From CALAZP01 sp964410725 (GTDB lineage: Bacteria; Bacteroidota; Bacteroidia; Chitinophagales; Saprospiraceae), in contig CAYPID010000053.1 of NCBI GenBank assembly GCA_964410725.1, forward strand, positions 1-13,643: DNA of 13,643 nucleotides, read 5' to 3'. Position numbers and translations under genes: made by a program. The notes beneath the pieces are model-generated. The model did not search any database. It was not told where the DNA came from and saw only the letters and a program-made list of their open reading frames with translations. Positions within the stretch are counted from its first letter, which is position 1; the number at the start of each line of letters is the position of its first letter. Shown in pieces: positions 6,712 to 13,643 of this stretch.

Positions 6712-7176
6712 ATGAAAAATATCCTCTCCTTTCTGGCACTTTTTCTAATCTTGACTACCTCTGCTTGTGCCCAAAACCAGCAGTTGAAAAATAAAATAAC
6801 TGGGGAATGGCTCTTAAAAATTGACCTACACAAAGCTATTGAAGAAGAGACCAATGAAGATGAAGAACTTCTTGCAAAAGCTATTATCTCTGGCCTCAGT
6901 GGTTTTATTGAAACCATCCTCGATGCTGTTGAAATTAAATTTCTCATCCACAAAGACGGAACATACAGCGTAGTAGTAAAAGATGAAGACGAGGAGGAAG
7001 AAGAAAAAGGTAACTGGACCGTCACAGATCAGCAACTCATTAGATTCGATGATCTGGATAGTAAAAAATTAAACGTATCCTCCGACAATCTGTGGAAATA
7101 CCAAAACGATACCCTCTACACCTTAAAAGATGACGGCTCCATTAACCCGAATGTGATGCTAATTAAAATGAATTAA
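6712..7176 (+). CDS. Small exported acidic protein, possibly lipocalin-like
   Basis: This is a 154-residue protein with a clear export signal (MKNILSFLALFLILTTSACAQNQ). Cleavage could be by signal peptidase I after ACA or, less typically, at Cys19 as a lipoprotein; the residue three before Cys is Thr, not the usual Leu. After the signal, ITGEWLLKIDL resembles the first strand of lipocalin-like domains. GTYSVVVKDEDEEEEEKGNWTV then QQLIRFDDLDS match the strand-turn-strand 'GxW' rhythm of such proteins, with an unusually acidic run (DEDEEEEE, about residues 92-99) in the turn. A hydrophobic, possibly helical stretch (AKAIISGLSGFIETILDAVEI) interrupts the fold at about 56-76. The function is unknown, and the lipocalin suggestion is weak. 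It follows the seven-helix protein by 55 bp, possibly with its own promoter, and ends at a strong bidirectional terminator. Confidence 0.7.
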   Translation: MKNILSFLALFLILTTSACAQNQQLKNKITGEWLLKIDLHKAIEEETNEDEELLAKAIISGLSGFIETILDAVEIKFLIHKDGTYSVVVKDEDEEEEEKGNWTVTDQQLIRFDDLDSKKLNVSSDNLWKYQNDTLYTLKDDGSINPNVMLIKMN

Positions 7177-7189
7177 TGATGTACCATAA

Positions 7190-7230
7190 AAAAACGCTTA
7201 ACTCCAGACATTATGGAATTAAGCGTTTTT
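7190..7230. terminator. Bidirectional terminator between convergent genes
   Basis: A 12-bp perfect stem, AAAAACGCTTAA (7190-7201) with TTAAGCGTTTTT (7219-7230), is extended by four more pairs past one mismatch (7203-7206 with 7214-7217), closing a 7-nt loop. The A-run on the left and T-run on the right give a U-tail in both directions. It can therefore end both the small exported-protein gene and the converging PQQ dehydrogenase gene. Confidence 0.9.
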
Positions 7231-7282
7231 GTTAAATAAAGACGATCAAGAATCCCTTTTCAAGAGATACTATAAGGTCTAT

Positions 7283-8713
7283 TTATTCCCCAACTGGCAC
7301 TAACTTATACACCCTTCCCGGTCTTTCCAGTCCGATATATAAATACCCGTCCGGACTTTGTACGATACTTCTAGTACGACCTACCCCCTCAAGCAACCGA
7401 GTTTCATCTCCTAAGGAACCCCCCTTCAGTGGCATCACCGATACAAATCCATACTTCAATGACCCAGATAATACATGATTCTTCCAAGCTGGATAACGAT
7501 CACTGGTCACATAAGCCATTCCACTGGGCCCAATAGATGGCACCCAATAATGTTTGGGCTGCTCCATCCCTTCTTTCTCCGTTTCTGTTGTAAATACCGT
7601 TCCATTATAATTAATCCCATAAGAAATCACCGGCCAACCATAATTATTCCCAGGTATGATTTCATTGATTTCATCACCACCCCTTGGACCGTGCTCATGT
7701 GCCCACATACGTCCTGTTGCTGGATCCTTAATCATCCCCTGAGGATTGCGATGTCCATACGAATAGATTGAAGCTACTGCCTCGGGTTGATCAACAAATG
7801 GATTGTCAGTCGGAATAGAACCATCTGCATGAATCCGATGAACCTTACCCGGACTCCTGGTCAAATCCTGAGGATTATCATCCCGCTTCCCCCTATCACC
7901 CACTGTAATGTACAAATAACCATCATCTCCAAAGACCAATCGACTACCAAAATGATGGTTGGTAGTTTCATAAGGCACAGCTTCAAAAATCTCTACTGCC
8001 TGCTCCAATCCATCCTCAGAAAGTACATATCTGCTCACCGCAGTCGTCGTAAGCTCCGCATCGTCTGGGTGCACTTTTGAATAAGAAACATATACATAAG
8101 AGTTACTTTCGAATGCCGGATCTAAAACGATATCCAACATCCCTCCTTGGTTCTTCGAATTGACCTTGGGAACGCCCTTCAATTCAACGGTTTCCGTCCC
8201 CTCAATTTTGAAAATCTTGCCATTCCGATCGGTAACCAATAGAGCGCCTGTCGGCAAAAAAGCCATCCCCCAAGGCACCTCCGCCGCCTCTGTAACCAAC
8301 TCCAGGGTAAATGACTGACCCAAATGGCTGTGTATGGTATCGTAATTAAATTCTTCCTCAAAATCATATTCCCCCACCTGATTGATACCGTACTGAATAT
8401 AGGCTACCAAATTTTGAATCTGTCCTGAATCCAACAGGGCTGCAAAAGAAGGCATCGCACCTTCCGCTCTTCCCTCACTAATAGTAGCCGCAATTTCCTC
8501 CGGACTATTGCCGTGCTTCCATTGCTGATCCGCAAAAGCCTGAACCTTTACACCATGACAGCCAGAACAATTGGCCTCAAATAATGCCTTTCCAGCAGCT
8601 ACTTCAGGCTCCAAAACCACCTCCATTTTTACCGCAGGTTCATTCACCTCACCCGAAGGGGTACAAAACGTGGAAATCATTCCCAACGTCATTATAAAAA
8701 TTACAATTCGCAT
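7283..8713 (-). CDS. Cytochrome c-PQQ-dependent sugar dehydrogenase fusion (GSDH/YliI type)
   Basis: This is a 476-residue exported two-domain protein. The N-terminal signal (about residues 1-17, MRIVIFIMTLGMISTFC) may end at a lipidated Cys17, though Phe before the Cys is not ideal. Residues ~37-112 are a class I cytochrome c domain: heme-binding CSGCH (49-53) and a likely axial Met87 in EGAMPSF. Residues ~135-475 form a beta-propeller of the soluble PQQ glucose/aldose dehydrogenase family. Signatures are EVPWGMAFLP, TTNHHFGSRLVFGDDGYLYI (catalytic-type His253/254), VGDRG, YGHRNPQG (319-326) and HEHGPRGGDEIN (339-350). It should oxidise aldoses to lactones in the periplasm and hand electrons to its own heme and then to the respiratory chain. 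The heme domain is at the front, unlike free-standing YliI or Acinetobacter GDH. It is divergent from the UxaE-type gene and converges on the terminator at 7190-7230. The substrate is unknown. Confidence 0.92.
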   Translation of the reverse strand: MRIVIFIMTLGMISTFCTPSGEVNEPAVKMEVVLEPEVAAGKALFEANCSGCHGVKVQAFADQQWKHGNSPEEIAATISEGRAEGAMPSFAALLDSGQIQNLVAYIQYGINQVGEYDFEEEFNYDTIHSHLGQSFTLELVTEAAEVPWGMAFLPTGALLVTDRNGKIFKIEGTETVELKGVPKVNSKNQGGMLDIVLDPAFESNSYVYVSYSKVHPDDAELTTTAVSRYVLSEDGLEQAVEIFEAVPYETTNHHFGSRLVFGDDGYLYITVGDRGKRDDNPQDLTRSPGKVHRIHADGSIPTDNPFVDQPEAVASIYSYGHRNPQGMIKDPATGRMWAHEHGPRGGDEINEIIPGNNYGWPVISYGINYNGTVFTTETEKEGMEQPKHYWVPSIGPSGMAYVTSDRYPAWKNHVLSGSLKYGFVSVMPLKGGSLGDETRLLEGVGRTRSIVQSPDGYLYIGLERPGRVYKLVPVGE

Positions 8714-8733
8714 ATCTTAATTAATTTTAACTG

Positions 8734-8759
8734 CAAAATACCACCTTTTGAGGATTCAA
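8734..8759 (-). promoter_or_regulatory. Possible promoter for the PQQ dehydrogenase gene
   Basis: Reading the minus strand, TTG (8759-8757) is followed after 16 bases by TATTTTG (8740-8734), which is the -7 element TAnnTTTG lacking one base. It lies 20 bp before the ATG at 8713. The 70-bp divergent spacer also carries CCTTTTGA (8744-8751) and CCTCTTTTGA (8763-8772). This is a loose repeat that might serve both genes, but it is too short to claim as an operator. Confidence 0.25.
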
Positions 8760-8783
8760 TAACCTCTTTTGAAATCAAATTAC

Positions 8784-10028
8784 ATGAAACTCGGAAAGTA
8801 TAGTATCGGAATAGGAGATAGATTTGCACACCAAGCGAATGCACAACTCAAAGCATTGACACTAGCGCAGGAGCATGGCATTCACTTAACTCCAGTATGG
8901 AATAAGTCCAATCGAGAACACCAGATTATTGGTTCTCATCCCATGCATACCTATCAAGCTGCCCGAGAAGCCATTCTGGATAACCAATGGCAAGGCGAAT
9001 ATTTTATCGATGCCGACCACATCCGTTTAGATACCGTAGATCCATTTATCCACTATTCTAATTTTTTCACCATTGATGTAGCGGACGCCATTGGTAAAAC
9101 GCCTAACAAAAAAATAGTTGATCCTTTCATCAAATTGGCCCGACAATTGCCGAGCACCCTCAAAATTGAAGGACTTCCCCTGGTTTCAGTGAATAATGCC
9201 GTCCTTATGAGAATGGCGGTACAATACCTTGCTGCCATTGATCAAGCACATCAAATCTATCAGTATATCCACGAACAAAAAGGGGGACAACCTTTTGTAG
9301 TAGAAATTTCTATGGATGAAGTGGCCATGCCTCAAAAACCAGCTGATATGGTATTCATCCTGTTTATGTGCGCCTACTACAATATACCCATCAATACCAT
9401 TGCCCCAAAATTCTCCGGAAGATTCAATAAAGGAATCGACTACCAAGGCGACCTGGGGCAGTTTGCCGTAGAATACGAACAACACCTGATGGCTCTGCAG
9501 TACGGTATCGATAAACTGGGTTTGCCGGAAGACCTCAAACTCAGTATTCACTCAGGGTCTGATAAGTTTAGTTTATACCCCATTATCCGAGAACGCTCCC
9601 AAAAACACCAAAAGGGATTTCACCTGAAAACTGCCGGAACCACCTGGTTGGAAGAATTGATTGGATTGGCAGCCTCCGGGCCCAAAGGCACGCAAATGGT
9701 GTATTCCATCTACCAAAAAGCTTTGGAAAATATTGATGCCCTTTGCGCACCTTATGCCACCGTTATTGATATTCAAAAAGATCAATTACCGCCGGTGGAT
9801 ATGGTCAAAGATTGGAAAGGTTCCGATTGGGAAAACGCTATTAGACATATCCCTAACCACCCTCAGTTTGACGCCAATATAAGACAACTTCTGCATGTTG
9901 GATATAAAATAGCAGCGGAAATGGGGTCCGAATTTACCGACGCCCTCCAAGAAAATCAAGCTGTCATCGCGGACCATGTTACAGCCAACCTTTGGGAAAG
10001 ACATATCCAACCCTTATTTCTGACTTAA
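8784..10028 (+). CDS. uxaE: Tagaturonate epimerase family protein (UxaE-like)
   Basis: This is a 414-residue soluble protein with no export signal. It follows the UxaE family pattern closely: GIGDRF (9-14), TPVWNKSNREH (36-46), YFIDADHI (73-80), SNFFTIDVADAIG (92-104), EISMDE (174-179), APKFSGRFNKGIDY (207-220) and IHSGSDKFSLYP (255-266). The repeated acidic and histidine residues in these blocks probably form the metal-dependent active site. The founding enzyme from Thermotoga interconverts D-tagaturonate and D-fructuronate in hexuronate breakdown. This protein appears somewhat shorter than that one, so its sugar may differ. No uxaC, uxuA or uxaB partner is in the window. The frame extends to a TTG at 8769, but the ATG at 8784 gives the family-like start MKLGKYSIGIGDRF. 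The gene is divergent from the PQQ sugar dehydrogenase across a short spacer. The family is confident; the exact reaction is inferred. Confidence 0.8.
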   Translation: MKLGKYSIGIGDRFAHQANAQLKALTLAQEHGIHLTPVWNKSNREHQIIGSHPMHTYQAAREAILDNQWQGEYFIDADHIRLDTVDPFIHYSNFFTIDVADAIGKTPNKKIVDPFIKLARQLPSTLKIEGLPLVSVNNAVLMRMAVQYLAAIDQAHQIYQYIHEQKGGQPFVVEISMDEVAMPQKPADMVFILFMCAYYNIPINTIAPKFSGRFNKGIDYQGDLGQFAVEYEQHLMALQYGIDKLGLPEDLKLSIHSGSDKFSLYPIIRERSQKHQKGFHLKTAGTTWLEELIGLAASGPKGTQMVYSIYQKALENIDALCAPYATVIDIQKDQLPPVDMVKDWKGSDWENAIRHIPNHPQFDANIRQLLHVGYKIAAEMGSEFTDALQENQAVIADHVTANLWERHIQPLFLT

Positions 10029-10259
10029 TCTGAACCAATGTATGGGTCAACTTTCCCACATTTCCAAAGGGACATTGTATAGCACTTTCAACCTTTTACC
10101 GTTGGAAAAAGAAAACCGGCAAAATGGAAGTTCAATAATTACAGGAATAATAAGGCTCTCCAGAAAGAAAACAAAAGATGAATGCAGATTTATGCTGAGT
10201 TGAACTTTAATAAGGGTATTATGGCTCCAAAGTCAAAAAAAACCTTATCCAAACAGACC
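10029..10259. other. Convergent intergenic region, no clear terminator
   Basis: This 231-bp spacer lies between the UxaE-type gene and the end of the minus-strand glycosidase operon. I see no coding frame and no hairpin with a T-run. Two spaced inverted repeats are present: CAATGT/ACATTG near 10034-10077, and AAGTTCAA (10128-10135) with TTGAACTT (10200-10207). Their large loops make them weak candidates for RNA or protein sites. Confidence 0.4.
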
Positions 10260-11657
10260 TTAAATTCTTTTGGCCTGAGGTTTTAAATCTGTCAAATCTT
10301 CAATCCTTACAGGAACCCCTGACTCGATACTTTTTCTAGCAGCAATTCCAATTAATACAGACATAGCTCCATCCCTCAAACCTGCTAAATGTTTCAAGGG
10401 ATCGGGCTCATCCGGATTTCTTATAATTCGATTTTGAAGACGTTCATCTCCTCCTCCATGCCCTTTTCGATCATACCCGACCATGATTTTTTGATAATCT
10501 TTCCAGTTTTTATAAAGAATAATAGGCTTGTATTCTTTTTCCGCTCCCCCTTCCTGAGTCATCTCCGCCTCGTGCAAGGCCTCTTGACTGAATCCCCCTT
10601 CTTCTAAAAAAGGAATGTCCTGCCAGGCTTCCAAACGTCCATCCATCCCATTAAAGGCAATTTTCCAACCCTCATACGGAGAATAGGTCGTCAGAGAATA
10701 ATTCACTACCGCCTGATTGGCATATTTGATTTGAGCCGACATTTTATCGTATATGTCTATTTCCGGCCGAAATAAACAATTATCTCTAATGTACCCATCG
10801 TATTGCTCATTGTCCAAATACAAGCGCTTATCGTATGAGCTCTTCAAGATGTCCCAATAGAACTTACAATCCTGAGTATGAGCACAGTTTCGGCAATTAG
10901 CGCCCCTGAAGGGTCCATTATGACCGTAGTGTTCCAGTGCTCCGTATGCAAACACCTCCGCTGGATCCGAATCCAACCACCAATTTAATAAGTCAAAATG
11001 ATGAGTGGCCTTATGCACCCATAAAGAGCCACTCCAGTCTTTTTGCCCATGCCATCTTCTAAAATAAGAAGCCCCATGATAAGTATTCAGATACCAATGA
11101 AAATCAACAGAAGTCACCTTTCCAATAACTCCATCATGAAGCAATTCTTTAATCTTAGTGATATGTGGATTCCACCGATAATTGAATCCCACAATTAAAT
11201 TTTTTCCAGATTGACGCTCCGCATCTAAGATCGCCTGACACTTGACTTCATCTGTGGTCAGCGGTTTTTCTGTCAATACATCACACCCCATTTCCAATCC
11301 CTTGATGATAAACTGATGATGGGTGCTATCAGGAGTGGTTACTATTACCAATTCGGGGCGAACCGTCCGAACCATTTCTTCGAAATCCTCAAACAAAGGA
11401 CAATCGACTTTCATTTCACTTTTGGCCAACGCCAACCGCCCTGTATTGACATCACAAAGCCCTACAAATTCAATAACATCAGAATACTGTTCTACCACTC
11501 GCTTGCCCCAGAAACTTATTCCCCTTATGCCCGTTCCCACTAAAGCAACTTTCAACTTTCCTTCTTTACCCAATTTTAAATCCAAAGGATTCGCTAAAGT
11601 GTAACCGGCTGCCAAAAGGCTTACAGAGGTAATAAATTGTCGCCTGGAAGAAGTCAT
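10260..11657 (-). CDS. Tat-exported Gfo/Idh/MocA family oxidoreductase
   Basis: This 465-residue protein has a Tat signal (SSRRQFITS with Arg5-Arg6, then a hydrophobic stretch to ~22), so it is probably folded with its cofactor and then exported. A Rossmann domain follows: KVALVGTGIRG (36-46), CDVNTGR (68-74), VTTPDSTHH (106-114) and the family's EKP (130-132). The C-terminal domain has SLWVHKATHHFDLLNWW (211-227), with Lys216, His219/220 and Asp222 at the usual catalytic positions. Four cysteines, C255, C258, C264 and C293 (the last in RDNCLFRPEIDIYDKM), could bind a metal or form disulfides. Family members oxidise or reduce sugars with NAD(P), and some cleave glycosides by an oxidation-elimination route (GH109 and relatives). 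The substrate here is unknown. The start ATG lies one base after the GH2 stop (TGA-T-ATG), so translation is very likely coupled. It is the last gene of its operon. Confidence 0.9.
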   Translation of the reverse strand: MTSSRRQFITSVSLLAAGYTLANPLDLKLGKEGKLKVALVGTGIRGISFWGKRVVEQYSDVIEFVGLCDVNTGRLALAKSEMKVDCPLFEDFEEMVRTVRPELVIVTTPDSTHHQFIIKGLEMGCDVLTEKPLTTDEVKCQAILDAERQSGKNLIVGFNYRWNPHITKIKELLHDGVIGKVTSVDFHWYLNTYHGASYFRRWHGQKDWSGSLWVHKATHHFDLLNWWLDSDPAEVFAYGALEHYGHNGPFRGANCRNCAHTQDCKFYWDILKSSYDKRLYLDNEQYDGYIRDNCLFRPEIDIYDKMSAQIKYANQAVVNYSLTTYSPYEGWKIAFNGMDGRLEAWQDIPFLEEGGFSQEALHEAEMTQEGGAEKEYKPIILYKNWKDYQKIMVGYDRKGHGGGDERLQNRIIRNPDEPDPLKHLAGLRDGAMSVLIGIAARKSIESGVPVRIEDLTDLKPQAKRI

Positions 11658-11658
11658 A

Positions 11659-13467
11659 TCAATCGTTTTTAAAGTGAATTACCGATAAATTAGCTTTCCG
11701 CACCGCTTCAATTTCTAATTTGTCCACTGCTCGATCATAAGTCATCAAACCGTTGACTTCCCCCTCCACATCGGTAGTTTGCGTATAGATCGCTCCTGCA
11801 AATCCTTGTCGAGCCAGGTCCAATAATTGCTGGGCATATTTAACATACTCAGCTGTAGTTTCACCCGAGTCCTTAAATTTCACATAGCCCCAATTGTCGT
11901 CAGGTCGCCAAAGATGACCCTGGAGTGGCAAACCAATACCGCCGTATTCTCCGAGAACATTCACCCGGGTAGGATCATATAAATACATTTCAGGATGGGG
12001 GTAATTATGCAAATCCAATATATCCCCCGTTGGGATATGATTCCCCCCACTGGCGGAGTTGACCAACCGGGAAGAATCCATCCATTTGGTCCAATCTGAA
12101 ATCTCAGCTGTCTTGAATTGACCCCAAGCTTCATTGAAGGGAACCCAAACCACAATACTGGGATGGGCTTTCAATGCATCAATAATTTCCTTCCACTCCT
12201 TTCTATAAATGGCCTCCGATTCTGGACTGCGCTTCAATTCATTTCCATCGTACATTTTTCGGTTTTGCCAACCATTCGATCGATCGCCACTGGGCATATC
12301 TTGCCAAACCAACATTCCCAATCGATCACAGTGGTAATACCAGCGGTCCGGCTCTACTTTGACATGCTTACGAATGGTGTTGAACCCATATTCTTTAGTT
12401 TTGATGATATCATAAGCCAAAGCCTCATCTGAGGGGGCGGTATATAAACCATCAGGCCACCATCCCTGGTCCAAGGGACCAAAATGAAAATATTCTTCTC
12501 CATTCAACAACATCCTCATGATTCCGCGTTCATCCTTTTGCATAGCAATACTCCGCATGCCAAAATAGGAGGATACCTCATCAACAGGAACCGCATTTCG
12601 GTTGCGAAGGACAACTTTCACATCGTAAAGAAATGGATCTTCAGGGGACCACAACTTAGCCTCTTTGACCCATAACGTTACCGGTTCCAAAGCATTTCCT
12701 TGAGCACTGGCAACAAGCTGCTCACCCTCCAGCACCGACACTTCTACCACATCTCCATACTCCAACTGTTCTCCTTCAATGGTCACTTCCACGCGTCCTG
12801 ATGCAGGAGAAGGGCTATAATTCAACCCAGTAATATGTTTGACGCCCCCTACCGGCTCCAACCAAACGGTTTGCCAAATCCCTGTTACTGCGGTGTACCA
12901 TATCCCCCTTGGATTACTGACTTGTTTGCCTCTCGGCTGCGGTCCATGGTCTGTAGGATCCCATACCTTCACCACCAATTCTTGGTTTCCCTCCTTCAAA
13001 AACGGGGTTAAATCAAATGAAAATCCGTCATAGCCTCCTTCGTGTTGTCCTAATTGGATGTCGTTAATCCAAACCTCTGCCCGCCAATCTACTGCCCCAA
13101 AATGCAGCACTATTTGATCATCAGACCAGGATTCAGGCACTTCAAAAGCAGTATGATACCATAGCACCTGTTCCGGACCTATGGTTTGCATCACCCCAGA
13201 CAAGGAAGATTCCACCGCAAAAGGCACCAGAATTTCCCCATCCCATTGCTCAGGCATTCCACTTTCTTTAGGTCTAATGGCGTAATCCCAAAGGCCATTC
13301 AAATTACTCCATTCTGCGCGCACCATCTGAGGTCGTGGATATTCCGACCAAACCTTTTCCGGGCTTACTGTTGCTGCCCATTTACTTTTGATTTTGTCAC
13401 CGGCGGGCTGCCATTGGGCAGTCATTTTTACCGACGCCAGGAGGGCTATAAAAACTAAAAATCGCAT
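11659..13467 (-). CDS. Secreted glycoside hydrolase family 2 enzyme
   Basis: This is a 602-residue protein with a Sec signal (MRFLVFIALLASVKMTA-Q). The GH2 order is clear. A sugar-binding sandwich domain (~45-205) contains NLNGLWDYAI, VPFAVESSLSGV, LHFGAVDWRAEVWIND, GGYDGFSFDLTPFL and RGIWYTAVTGIWQTVWLE. An immunoglobulin-like domain (~210-305) comes next, then a TIM barrel (~306-600). The acid/base is Glu446 in VWVPFNEAWGQF, preceded by the conserved Asn, and the nucleophile is probably Glu507 in NVLGEYGG. GH2 covers beta-galactosidases, glucuronidases, mannosidases and others. Nothing seen here fixes the substrate. It is much shorter than LacZ and lacks the C-terminal domains of the large forms. 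It sits 8 bp after an upstream Gfo/Idh/MocA gene and 1 bp before another, so all three are co-transcribed. A periplasmic location is inferred from the signal peptide. Confidence 0.93.
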   Translation of the reverse strand: MRFLVFIALLASVKMTAQWQPAGDKIKSKWAATVSPEKVWSEYPRPQMVRAEWSNLNGLWDYAIRPKESGMPEQWDGEILVPFAVESSLSGVMQTIGPEQVLWYHTAFEVPESWSDDQIVLHFGAVDWRAEVWINDIQLGQHEGGYDGFSFDLTPFLKEGNQELVVKVWDPTDHGPQPRGKQVSNPRGIWYTAVTGIWQTVWLEPVGGVKHITGLNYSPSPASGRVEVTIEGEQLEYGDVVEVSVLEGEQLVASAQGNALEPVTLWVKEAKLWSPEDPFLYDVKVVLRNRNAVPVDEVSSYFGMRSIAMQKDERGIMRMLLNGEEYFHFGPLDQGWWPDGLYTAPSDEALAYDIIKTKEYGFNTIRKHVKVEPDRWYYHCDRLGMLVWQDMPSGDRSNGWQNRKMYDGNELKRSPESEAIYRKEWKEIIDALKAHPSIVVWVPFNEAWGQFKTAEISDWTKWMDSSRLVNSASGGNHIPTGDILDLHNYPHPEMYLYDPTRVNVLGEYGGIGLPLQGHLWRPDDNWGYVKFKDSGETTAEYVKYAQQLLDLARQGFAGAIYTQTTDVEGEVNGLMTYDRAVDKLEIEAVRKANLSVIHFKND

Positions 13468-13475
13468 AGCTTAGA

Positions 13476-13643
13476 TTATAGGTTAAAAGTAAAGTCAGGA
13501 AGACGGACAATGGCCCCTCCCTTCAATGCCGATTCATGCGCTAAAATTCCCACACAGGTGATATTCGCAGATTCTCTGGCATTGGGATACGGCGCCACAT
13601 TAGAAACCAAAGCTTCTAAAAATACATGCACCAAATGGGGGTG
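13476..13643 (-). CDS. Gfo/Idh/MocA family oxidoreductase, C-terminal fragment
   Basis: These are the last 55 residues of a gene that enters from beyond the right edge. The fragment begins HPHLVHVFLEALVSN and ends IVRLPDFTFNL. The middle NARESANITCVGILAHESALKGG is the typical final helix-strand of exported or cytoplasmic Gfo/Idh/MocA enzymes (pattern N-x-A-G-I-x-A-H-E-S-A-x-K-G-G). The cofactor domain and any Tat signal lie outside. The stop is 8 bp from the GH2 start, so this is the upstream member of the same operon. That makes two different oxidoreductases of one superfamily flanking GH2; the fragment's ending does not match the C-terminus of the complete one. Confidence 0.8.
   Translation of the reverse strand, partial: HPHLVHVFLEALVSNVAPYPNARESANITCVGILAHESALKGGAIVRLPDFTFNL

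Noticed and set aside
9186..9551. 121-codon open frame on the minus strand inside the UxaE-type gene
   Set aside because: Antisense to a conserved coding region, with no family features.
10128..10207. AAGTTCAA/TTGAACTT inverted repeat as terminator or mobile-element end
   Set aside because: The arms are 8 bp with a 64-nt gap, no T-run, no flanking direct repeat and no transposase; compatible with chance in AT-rich DNA.
12118..12432. 104-codon plus-strand frame inside GH2
   Set aside because: Overlaps the catalytic barrel coding region on the opposite strand; no signal, start context or recognisable domain.
1..13643. Defence system, prophage, CRISPR array or novel mobile element
   Set aside because: No nuclease, integrase, transposase, phage or repeat-array signatures are seen on either strand; all sizeable genes fit metabolic or transport families apart from two unknown membrane or exported proteins.

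Overview
The window looks like chromosomal DNA from a free-living, probably marine or aquatic member of the Bacteroidota. The evidence is indirect. The DNA is moderately AT-rich, and ATG starts are preceded by A/T-rich leaders rather than strong Shine-Dalgarno sites. Many products carry Sec, lipoprotein or Tat export signals, and the gene families (BBP2-type porin, cytochrome c-PQQ sugar dehydrogenase, exported Gfo/Idh/MocA enzymes, GH2, sulfatase) are common in that phylum. The genus cannot be fixed from this stretch.

Layout. (1) 1-317 (+) is the 3' end of a sulfatase gene. It runs tail to tail into a minus-strand pair (314-2626): an LLM-class flavin oxidoreductase followed by a sialidase-like lipoprotein with a CxCC motif and a His-rich loop. 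(2) 2878-5839 (+) is a nitrogen module: a perfect 11-bp hairpin, a P-II signal protein, an Amt ammonium channel, a weak terminator, a foldable leader of about 100 nt, a BBP2-type outer-membrane porin, and a strong terminator. (3) 5898-7230 (+) holds an unidentified seven-helix membrane protein, preceded by a cluster of CTTCAAA heptamers, then a small exported acidic protein, ending in a bidirectional terminator. (4) 7283-8713 (-) encodes an exported cytochrome c-PQQ sugar dehydrogenase fusion. It is divergent from a cytoplasmic UxaE-type (tagaturonate epimerase family) gene at 8784-10028 (+). (5) 10260-13643 (-) is a tightly packed operon, read right to left: the end of one Gfo/Idh/MocA oxidoreductase, a secreted GH2 glycosidase, and a Tat-exported Gfo/Idh/MocA oxidoreductase with four cysteines. 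One base separates the last two genes.

How it fits together. The P-II/Amt/porin block is a plausible route for ammonium across both membranes under P-II control. The rest leans towards sugar processing in the periplasm: a sulfatase to remove sulfate, GH2 to cleave glycosides, exported oxidoreductases and a PQQ dehydrogenase to oxidise sugars, and a uronate-type epimerase inside the cell. No SusC/SusD pair, regulator, transposase, integrase, tRNA, rRNA or CRISPR array is visible. I found no clearly new biological system. The least explained items are the structured amt-porin leader, the heptamer cluster at 5898-5958, the CxCC/His-rich sialidase-like protein, and the exported oxidoreductase/GH2 operon.
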